Shown here piece after piece: positions 58,014-64,000 of a DNA stretch of 64,000 nucleotides. Under the pieces are notes generated by a model that was not told the origin of the DNA, did not search any database, and saw only the letters and a program-made list of their open reading frames with translations. Location of the stretch: positions 62,001-126,000 of the forward strand of contig JADJLP010000016.1 in the NCBI GenBank assembly GCA_016710065.1, written 5' to 3'. Made by a program: the position numbers and the translations under genes. This DNA is from Candidatus Ideonella esbjergensis (GTDB taxonomy: Bacteria; Pseudomonadota; Gammaproteobacteria; Burkholderiales; Burkholderiaceae_C). Position 1 is the first letter of the stretch, and each line of letters starts with the position of its first letter.

Positions 58014-59894
58014 TCATCGTTTCGGCAGGATCAGGAAGGGGTCGCTCTCGCCGCCCTCGTACAGCGCTTCCACCAGCGCCGCGCGGGTGGCCAGCACAGC
58101 GCGCTGGTTGATGGAGCCCTTGTCGGTGACCTCGCCCTTGTCGATGGCCGGCGGCTCGGCCAGCACATGCATGCGACCCGGCCGGTTGGCGCTGCCGGTG
58201 CCACTGGCCCAGAGCTTGTCGGCCACGCCCTGGAAGAAAGCTCGCACCTTGGGCTGGTGCAGCACATCAGGGAACGGCACGCCGCTGTGCACGCCGGCCA
58301 GCTTGCGCACTTCATCAACCCGCGGGAACACCAGCAGGCCGATCTCGTCGCGATTCAAGCCGGTAACCACGGCATCTTGTATGCAGGGTTCGCCGGCCGC
58401 GATGATCTTGGCGCGCAACGGCCCCACGCTCACGAAGGTGCCCGTGCTGAGCTTGAAGTCTTCGGCAATGCGGCCGTCGAAGGCCATGCCACTGGCGGGG
58501 TGCGCAGGGTCGACAAACTTCACCGCGTCGCCGGTTTTGTAGAAGCCCTCTTCGTCAAAGGCCTCGCTGGTTTCGTTGGGCGCGCGCCAGTAGCCCGGCA
58601 TCACGTTGGGGCCACGGAAGCGGATCTCGGTCTTGGCAAACGGGTCACCCGAGGCATCGGGCACCAGCTTCACTTCCACGCCAGGCGCCGGCAGGCCGAT
58701 CCAGCCGGATTTCACATTCGTGCCCACGGCAAAGGTGCACGAGGGTGCGGTCTCGGTCATGCCCAGGCCGGTGATGATGCGGATGCGCTCGCCCACCTCG
58801 GCCTCGGCATGGGCTTCAAGCTTGTCCCACACGGCCTGGCTCAAGCCCGCGCCAGCGAACATGAAGGCCTTGACCTTGGCGAACAGGCTCTTGCGCAACA
58901 CCGGGTCGGTGTCCATCGCCGTGGCGATTTCCTCGAAGCCCTTGGGCACGTTGAAGTACACCGTGGGCGAGATCTCGCGCAGGTTGCGCAGCGTCTCAGC
59001 CATGCCCTTGGGCGTGGGCTTGCCGCCGTCGATGTAGAGCGTGCCACCGTTGTAGACCACGATGCCCACGTTGTGGTTGCCACCGAAGGTGTGGTTCCAG
59101 GGCAGCCAGTCCACCAGCACCGGTGGCTCGGTGGCCAAAAAGTTCAGGCACTGGTGGATCATCTGCTGGTTGGCGCAGATCATCCGGTTGGTGTTCACCA
59201 CGCCCTTGGGCTGCTTGGTAGAGCCCGAGGTGAACAGGAATTTGGCAATCGTGTCGGGGCCCACTTTGGCATGGGCGGCGGCGGCGGCTTCGCCTGGCAC
59301 GGTGGCCAGCAGGTCAGCCACGCTCAGCACCGCACGGCCGTCGATGCCACCTTCGGTCAGCACCACCGGCACGTCGGCCGGCACCACCGCCTGGATGGCC
59401 TTGGCATAGGCCGCACTGGAGGCGAACACCATGCCCGGCGTGACCGTGTCGAACACATGGCGCAGCTTGCCGTAGTCCTGCGAGATCAGCGAATAGGCGG
59501 AGGACACCGGCACATAGGGCACACCCACCCACATGGCGCCAAAGGCCAGCGTGAGGTACTCGATGTCGTTGTCGCTGAGGATGGCCAGCGGCCGCTCTTG
59601 GGACAAGCCACGTTCAATCAGCGCCTGACCCACCGCCTTCACATTGCACAGAAACTCGGCATAGCTCACACGGCGCCAGTCGCCGTTCCACGGCGCACGC
59701 GGGTCGCGCTTGGCCACCAGGGTGCGGTCGGGCGCCTCGGAGGCCCATTGCTCCAGTGCGTCGGTCAAACGATCAGGGAACCAGCGCAGCCCTTCGGTGG
59801 AGCGCAGGATCTGGGTGCCGTCGGCACGGGTTTCCAGCGTGGCATCCACGCAGCCGCCCACGTCGGCGTGGCGGTATTTGGCGGGGCCGCTCAT
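58014..59894 (-). CDS. fcs: Feruloyl-CoA synthetase
   Basis: A 626-residue AMP-forming ligase of the feruloyl-CoA synthetase family, activating ferulate, p-coumarate or similar acids. Motifs: KFLFTSGSTKQPKGVVNTNR (P-loop), LPWNHTFGGNHNVGIVVYNG, RIITGLGMTETAPSCTFAVG, and the late FYKTGDAVKFVDPAHPASGM. RIAEDFKLSTGTFVSVGPLR, and the GEVTDKGSINQRAVL ending, are characteristic of this family, in which the terminal lysine motif differs from typical acyl-CoA ligases. It overlaps the hydratase stop by four bases, as in ech-fcs operons. Confidence 0.92.
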   Translation of the reverse strand: MSGPAKYRHADVGGCVDATLETRADGTQILRSTEGLRWFPDRLTDALEQWASEAPDRTLVAKRDPRAPWNGDWRRVSYAEFLCNVKAVGQALIERGLSQERPLAILSDNDIEYLTLAFGAMWVGVPYVPVSSAYSLISQDYGKLRHVFDTVTPGMVFASSAAYAKAIQAVVPADVPVVLTEGGIDGRAVLSVADLLATVPGEAAAAAHAKVGPDTIAKFLFTSGSTKQPKGVVNTNRMICANQQMIHQCLNFLATEPPVLVDWLPWNHTFGGNHNVGIVVYNGGTLYIDGGKPTPKGMAETLRNLREISPTVYFNVPKGFEEIATAMDTDPVLRKSLFAKVKAFMFAGAGLSQAVWDKLEAHAEAEVGERIRIITGLGMTETAPSCTFAVGTNVKSGWIGLPAPGVEVKLVPDASGDPFAKTEIRFRGPNVMPGYWRAPNETSEAFDEEGFYKTGDAVKFVDPAHPASGMAFDGRIAEDFKLSTGTFVSVGPLRAKIIAAGEPCIQDAVVTGLNRDEIGLLVFPRVDEVRKLAGVHSGVPFPDVLHQPKVRAFFQGVADKLWASGTGSANRPGRMHVLAEPPAIDKGEVTDKGSINQRAVLATRAALVEALYEGGESDPFLILPKR

Positions 59895-60712
59895 TCCTTC
59901 ACCACCTTGCCGGCACGCCCTTCCAGGAAGGCGCGCAAACGCTCTTGGGCTTCGGGCGTGTTGCTGGCAGCCGAGGCCATCAGCGATTCGGTGAACAGGC
60001 CTTCGGCCGGGCTCATCTCGACGATGCGCGGCAGCGCGTGCATCACCGCAAAGGCCGTCATGGGCGCATTGCCGGCAATCTTCTGCGCCAACGCGATACC
60101 CTTCGCCAGGCCTTCGCCGGCGCCCACGCGGTAGTTGACGACGCCATAGCGCTCGCCCTGGTCGGCGTCGAACACGCGGCCGGTGAGCATCATGTCGGTC
60201 ATGCGCGCCGTGCCCATCAGGCGCGGGATGCGCACCGAGCCGCCACCGCCCACGAAGATGCCGCGCTGGCCTTCGGGCAGGCCGAAGTAGGCCGAATCCT
60301 CGGCCACGCGGATGTGGCAAGCGGCCGCCAGCTCCAGGCCGCCGCCCACCACGGCGCCATGAAGCACCGCGATCACCGGCACCTTGCCGAACTGGATGGA
60401 TTCAAACGCCGCATGCCAGCCGCGCGAGTGCAGCACGGCGGCGTGGATGTCGCGCTCCACCAGTTCCGACAGGTCGAGCCCGGCGCAGAAGTGGTCGCCC
60501 TCGCCGCTGACCACCACGGCACGCGTGGCCTCGGGCAGGTTCAGGAAGGCGGTGTGCAGTTGCGCGATCAGGCCATCGTTGATGGCGTTGCGCTTGGCCG
60601 GGCGGTTCAGCCGGATATGGGTGACGGGGCCCGCCTGCTCCACGCGAAGCAGGTCCAGCGTGGCCAGCAGGCCGGCGACGGGGGTGAACGGGCGGGGGGT
60701 GGCGGTGGTCAT
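59891..60712 (-). CDS. Enoyl-CoA hydratase/isomerase family protein
   Basis: A 273-residue crotonase-fold protein. Oxyanion-hole segments are HFCAGLDLSELVERD and GAVVGGGLELAAACHIRVAE, and the Glu-containing segment FGLPEGQRGIFVGGGGSVRI follows. As first gene of a transcript with feruloyl-CoA synthetase it could be a hydratase of cinnamoyl-CoA esters, but a true feruloyl-CoA hydratase/lyase (Ech, giving vanillin) cannot be distinguished by eye. The start ATG 60712 is chosen; the earlier in-frame codons run into the promoter. Confidence 0.88.
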   Translation of the reverse strand: MTTATPRPFTPVAGLLATLDLLRVEQAGPVTHIRLNRPAKRNAINDGLIAQLHTAFLNLPEATRAVVVSGEGDHFCAGLDLSELVERDIHAAVLHSRGWHAAFESIQFGKVPVIAVLHGAVVGGGLELAAACHIRVAEDSAYFGLPEGQRGIFVGGGGSVRIPRLMGTARMTDMMLTGRVFDADQGERYGVVNYRVGAGEGLAKGIALAQKIAGNAPMTAFAVMHALPRIVEMSPAEGLFTESLMASAASNTPEAQERLRAFLEGRAGKVVKE

Positions 60713-60893
60713 GGATGCCTCATTGGCAGGGTCGGAAATTTGTTTAATGGATTTAACTAAATTGCCACCCCTCCGCGTGCTGGTACTTTCCCTTATGAAG
60801 CACTTCTTCTGCTGCAAGAACTTCTTCTGCCACCTTGCTTTGCGTCGATTTAGTTTTGATAATTAAACAAATTCACCGCTCTGGAGACTGTCC
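60713..60893. promoter_or_regulatory. Divergent AT-rich promoter region with inverted operator repeats
   Basis: The AT-rich strip between the hydratase gene (minus) and the amidohydrolase gene (plus). ATTTGTTTAAT (60738-60748) and its exact reverse complement ATTAAACAAAT (60862-60872) stand near the two ends, and the palindromic ATTTAACTAAAT lies at 60751-60762. The likely binding site of the cluster regulator. Confidence 0.6.
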
Positions 60894-61757
60894 GTGAAGA
60901 CTGAAGATCTCATCGCCATCGACATCCACACCCATGCCGAGGTGTCGTGCCGCAACCCGTTCGACAACTATGGCGAGGAGTACGACCGCGCCGCTGACAA
61001 GTACTTCGGCTCGAATCGCCGTCCAACGATTGACGAGACCGTGGCCCACTATCGCGAGAAGAAGATCGGCCTGGTGATGTTCACGGTCGACAGCGAGAGC
61101 CAGCTGGGCCGCCGCCGCATTCCCAACGAAGAGATCTGCGAGGCCGCGCAGAAGAACAGCGACATGATGGTGGCCTTCGCCAGCATCGATCCGCACAAGG
61201 GCAAGATGGGCGCCCGCGAGGCGCGCCGCTTGATCGAGGAGCACGGCGTCAAGGGCTTCAAGTTCCACCCCACGGTGCAGGGCTTTCTGCCCTACGACAA
61301 GATGGCCTGGCCGCTCTACGAGGTGATTGCCGAGCACAAGCTGCCGGCGATCTTCCACTCTGGCCACTCGGGCATAGGCAGCGGCATGCGCTGTGGCGGC
61401 GGCCTGCGGCTGCAGAACAGCAACCCCATGCTGCTGGAAGACGTGGCGATCGATTTCCCCGACATCCAGATCGTTATCGCCCACCCCAGCTGGCCCTGGC
61501 AGGATGAGGCTTTGAGCCTCGCACTGCACAAGCCAAACGTCTGGATCGACCTCTCCGGCTGGAGCCCCAAATACTTCCCGGCCCAGTTGGTGCAGTACGC
61601 GAACACGCTGCTGAAGGACCGCATGCTGTTCGGCAGCGACTACCCTCTGATCACGCCCGAGCGTTGGATGAAGGACTTTGACGAGGCCGGCTTCAAGGAC
61701 AAGGTGAAGCCGCTGATCCTCAAGGAAAACGCGAAGCGGTTGCTGGGGTTCAGCTGA
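60894..61757 (+). CDS. Amidohydrolase-family protein (decarboxylase/hydrolase type)
   Basis: A 287-residue metal-dependent hydrolase of the amidohydrolase 2 family. The N-terminal metal motif is AIDIHTHAEV, the middle ligand His is in KGFKFHPTVQGFLPYD, then IFHSGHSGIGSG, IVIAHPSWPW and the late LFGSDYPLITPERW with the metal-binding Asp. Such proteins include aromatic decarboxylases (gamma-resorcylate, ACMSD-like) and lactonases. The GTG start at 60894 follows a good ribosome binding site (CTGGAGA). It shares the divergent promoter with the fcs operon, suggesting a linked role in aromatic degradation. Confidence 0.85.
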   Translation: MKTEDLIAIDIHTHAEVSCRNPFDNYGEEYDRAADKYFGSNRRPTIDETVAHYREKKIGLVMFTVDSESQLGRRRIPNEEICEAAQKNSDMMVAFASIDPHKGKMGAREARRLIEEHGVKGFKFHPTVQGFLPYDKMAWPLYEVIAEHKLPAIFHSGHSGIGSGMRCGGGLRLQNSNPMLLEDVAIDFPDIQIVIAHPSWPWQDEALSLALHKPNVWIDLSGWSPKYFPAQLVQYANTLLKDRMLFGSDYPLITPERWMKDFDEAGFKDKVKPLILKENAKRLLGFS

Positions 61758-61791
61758 AGCAGCGGGCCGCCAGCAGACGGCCCATACCCGC

Positions 61792-63162
61792 TCAGTCGCC
61801 CGCCACCTTCATACGGTCCAGCAGCACCGAGCCTATCGTCTTGGCGCCCATGTTGAAGCTGTCGGCGCCCACGGCCACCACGCCGCGCAGCATAGCGCGC
61901 ATGTGGCCGGCGATGGTCACCTCGTGCACCGGGAAGGCGATGCGGCCGTCTTCCACCCAGTAGCCGGCCGCGCCGCGCGAATAGTCGCCGGTCACGTAGT
62001 TCATGCCTTGTCCCATCAACTCGGTGACGAACAGGCCACGGCCGAGCTTGCGCAGCATCTGCTCCAGGTGGTCGCCGGGCTGGGTAAGTCGGCTGGTGAC
62101 GCGGAGGTTCTGCGAGCCACCGGCGTGGCCGGTGGTCTTGAGCCCCAGCTTGCGGGCCGAGTAGCTGCTGAGGAAATAGCCCTGCACCACCCCGGCCTGC
62201 ACCACCTTTCGGGCCTTGGTGCGCACACCCTCATCGTCAAACGGTGCGCTGCCCTTGCCACCGCGCAAATGCGGGTCTTCGGTGACGTCGATGTGGTCGG
62301 CCCAGATGGTCTGGCCCAACGAGTCCTGCAGGAAGCTGGCCTTGCGGTACAACGCCCCGCCGCTGGTGCCCTGCACATAGGCACCCAGCAGGCCCGCCGC
62401 CACGGTGGACTCGAACAGGATGGGCACTTCGCAGGTCTTGACCTTGCGTGATTTCAGCCGCGAGAGCGCGCGCTCGGCGGCGTAGCGGCCCACAGATTCG
62501 GGCGAGGCCATGTCCAGCGCGTCGCGCATCGAGGTGTACCAGTAGTCACGCTGCATGTCGCGGCCCTTGCCGGCGATGGGTGAGACCGACAGCGAATGGC
62601 GCGAGCTGGCGTAGCCGCCACGAAAGCCACGGCTGTTGCCCGCCCAAAAGTGCGACTGCTGGGCCGAGACCGAACCGCCTTCGGAGTTGGTGATGCGCTT
62701 GTCCACGGACATGGCGGCATCCTCGGCGCGGCGGGCCAACTCGGCAGCGGTGTCGGCGTCCACGGCCCAGGGGTGGAACAGGTCCAGGTCCACAGCGGCT
62801 TCCGCAGCAGTGGCCTGGTCTTCGGCATCGGGCAGGCCGGCGGCCGGGTCTTCGGCGGTGAAGCGGGCGATGTCGTAGGCCGCCTTCACGGTTTGTGCCA
62901 GCGCAGCCTGAGAGAAATCGGAGCTGCTGGCATTGCCGCGCCGTTGGCCCAGATAGACCGACACGCCCACCGACTTGTCGCGGTTGCGCTCCACGTTCTC
63001 CACCTCTCCCTTGCGCACCGAGACACTCAGGCCCGAGCCCTCGGACACCTCCACCCCCGCATCGCTCGCCCCCTGGGCCTTGGCCATGGCCAGCACGTCC
63101 TCGACGATCTGCTGGAATTGTTCGCGGGAATAGGCAAAGCCCTGGTCGGCGGAAGTTGTCAT
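61792..63162 (-). CDS. pmbA: Metalloprotease PmbA (TldE)
   Basis: A 456-residue subunit of the TldD/TldE (PmbA) zinc metalloprotease involved in peptide maturation and CcdA antitoxin turnover in E. coli. Segments include EVSEGSGLSVSVRKGEVENV, YLGQRRGNASSSDFS, VPILFESTVAAGLLGAYVQG and the C-terminal EVTIAGHMRAMLRGVVAVGA. The zinc HExxxH sits in the TldD partner, which is not encoded here. ATG 63162 is the usual start. It is divergent from darP. Confidence 0.95.
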   Translation of the reverse strand: MTTSADQGFAYSREQFQQIVEDVLAMAKAQGASDAGVEVSEGSGLSVSVRKGEVENVERNRDKSVGVSVYLGQRRGNASSSDFSQAALAQTVKAAYDIARFTAEDPAAGLPDAEDQATAAEAAVDLDLFHPWAVDADTAAELARRAEDAAMSVDKRITNSEGGSVSAQQSHFWAGNSRGFRGGYASSRHSLSVSPIAGKGRDMQRDYWYTSMRDALDMASPESVGRYAAERALSRLKSRKVKTCEVPILFESTVAAGLLGAYVQGTSGGALYRKASFLQDSLGQTIWADHIDVTEDPHLRGGKGSAPFDDEGVRTKARKVVQAGVVQGYFLSSYSARKLGLKTTGHAGGSQNLRVTSRLTQPGDHLEQMLRKLGRGLFVTELMGQGMNYVTGDYSRGAAGYWVEDGRIAFPVHEVTIAGHMRAMLRGVVAVGADSFNMGAKTIGSVLLDRMKVAGD

Positions 63163-63289
63163 CGGGTGCTCATGAGGGGTCAAGGCCAAGGCCGCGCGCC
63201 CATCGCAGGGCGCTGGAGCATGGATGGCCGGGTGAATTGCGGGACAATCATAGCGACACCACCTTCGCCGGTTAGCCCCGCTGCCTTTC

Positions 63290-63874
63290 ATGCGCCAAGC
63301 GCCCCACTCCCCCGAAGAAGACGCCGATGGCGAAGACAGCCGCCCCAGCAAGTCGGCCAAGAAGCGCCACATGCACAGCCTGCAGGAATTGGGCGAGGAA
63401 CTGACCGAACTGCCGCCCTCGCGCATTGCCGCACTGGAACTGCCAGAATCACTGCGCGACGCACTGGCCGAATTCCGCCGCACCCGCTCGCACGAAGGCC
63501 GGCGCCGCCAGATGCAGCTGATTGGCAAGCTGATGCGCCATGCCGAGGAAGAACCCATCCGCGAGGCCGTGGCCGCCTTCAAGCTGGGCAGCGCCAAGGA
63601 GACCCTGGCCCTGCACCACGCCGAACGCTGGCGCGAGGAACTGCTGGCCAGTGACGACGCCATCACGCGCTGGGTCAGGGCCTTCCCGGACACCGACGTG
63701 CAGCAACTGCGCAGCCTGGTGCGCGCTGCCCGCAAGGACGCCCAGGCCGTGCTGCCCGAGGGCGAAGTGCGCCACGGCCGCAATTACCGCGACCTGTTCC
63801 AGCAGATCAAGCAGGCACTGGCGGCACAGGGCCGCGCCGAAGAGCCCTCAGTACCCGAAGACAACGATGAGTGA
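63290..63874 (+). CDS. darP: Ribosome-associated protein DarP (YjgA)
   Basis: A 194-residue member of the DUF615 family, which associates with late 50S subunits during assembly. The family pattern is clear: SAKKRHMHSLQELGEELTEL, PPSRIAALELPESLRDALAE, EGRRRQMQLIGKLMRH and the C-terminal RHGRNYRDLFQQIKQAL. An acidic N-terminal tail (SPEEDADGEDSRPSKSAKKR) precedes it. It is divergent from pmbA and overlaps the following mog-like start by eight bases. pmbA next to darP is a conserved proteobacterial pair. Confidence 0.95.
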   Translation: MRQAPHSPEEDADGEDSRPSKSAKKRHMHSLQELGEELTELPPSRIAALELPESLRDALAEFRRTRSHEGRRRQMQLIGKLMRHAEEEPIREAVAAFKLGSAKETLALHHAERWREELLASDDAITRWVRAFPDTDVQQLRSLVRAARKDAQAVLPEGEVRHGRNYRDLFQQIKQALAAQGRAEEPSVPEDNDE

Positions 63875-64000
63875 ATTCGACCCTGTCCGCATCGGCCTGG
63901 TCTCCATCAGTGACCGCGCCTCCTCTGGCGTCTACGAAGACAAGGGCATCCCCGCCCTGCAGGATTGGCTGGGCCGCGCGCTGCACAACCCGGTGCAGTG
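63867..64000 (+). CDS. mog: Molybdopterin adenylyltransferase, 5' end only
   Basis: The first 44 codons before the window edge. The start reads MSEFDPVRIGLVSISDRASS, with the MoaB/Mog signature SDRASSGVYEDKGIPAL, which fits Mog (adenylylation of molybdopterin for Mo insertion). The gene starts eight bases inside the darP end (TGA read in another frame). The remaining part lies outside this window, so MoaB cannot be excluded. Confidence 0.85.
   Translation, partial: MSEFDPVRIGLVSISDRASSGVYEDKGIPALQDWLGRALHNPVQ

Noticed and set aside
58167..60134. A long plus-strand open frame opposite feruloyl-CoA synthetase
   Set aside because: Reverse-frame shadow, with the same repetitive His/Gly/Val composition.
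1..64000. CRISPR arrays
   Set aside because: No evenly spaced direct repeats with unique spacers and no cas genes were seen.
1..64000. Insertion sequences or rRNA genes
   Set aside because: No transposase-like protein and no rRNA signature were found; the only recombinase is the integrase at 35.7 kb.

Overview
High-GC bacterial chromosome, most likely Burkholderiales of the Comamonadaceae type. The evidence is gene order (fkpB-ispH-serS; ribF-ileS-lspA; hemW-rdgB-rph beside a PP2C phosphatase and a Ser/Thr kinase; yicC ... gmk-rpoZ-spoT-greB), a 7Fe ferredoxin of the Azotobacter FdI type, an APS-type CysH, and liv/fcs/ech aromatic-acid genes. This is inferred from content; no database search was possible.

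Layout. 0-2.5 kb: assimilatory sulfate reduction (DUF934 protein, iron-sulfur APS reductase, SUMT for siroheme) and a 7Fe ferredoxin. 2.6-5 kb: a TPP riboswitch directly upstream of a TonB-dependent receptor, so the receptor probably imports thiamine or a precursor; then tRNA-Asn. 5.2-7 kb: small secreted lipoprotein, ECF sigma factor and anti-sigma factor. 7-11.9 kb: UPF0149, serS, ispH, fkpB, radC, Smr protein. 12-16 kb: a stretch with several apparent frameshifts (a conserved hypothetical, an acyl-CoA ligase, and possibly the start of a hybrid histidine kinase). 16-35 kb: housekeeping genes (murB, yajQ, tag, two acyl-CoA dehydrogenases, rsuA-like, ribF, ileS, lspA, hemW, rdgB, rph), then PP2C phosphatase, Ser/Thr kinase and yicC.

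35.5-43.3 kb is an integrative element inserted at the 3' end of yicC. A near-perfect 24-bp direct repeat (23/24) marks both ends. Paired TGTACCC sites lie inside each end, and a P4-type tyrosine integrase sits next to the left end. The cargo looks defensive: a type IV AbiEi/AbiEii toxin-antitoxin pair behind two perfect 49-bp palindromes, a primase-helicase of the kind seen in TOTE conflict systems starting 22 bp after the toxin gene, a hipB with a truncated hipA, and a DUF6988-like gene. This is the most unusual part of the window.

43.3-49.9 kb: a NarX/NarL-type two-component pair, then gmk-rpoZ-spoT and convergent greB. 50-60.7 kb: one long minus-strand series (ech, fcs, SDR, liv substrate-binding protein, livH, a livM-livG fusion, livF, acyl-CoA dehydrogenase, marR), consistent with uptake and CoA-dependent side-chain degradation of hydroxycinnamate-like aromatic acids. 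It is driven from an AT-rich divergent promoter that also faces an amidohydrolase gene. 61.8-64 kb: pmbA, darP (yjgA) and the start of a mog-like gene cut by the window edge.
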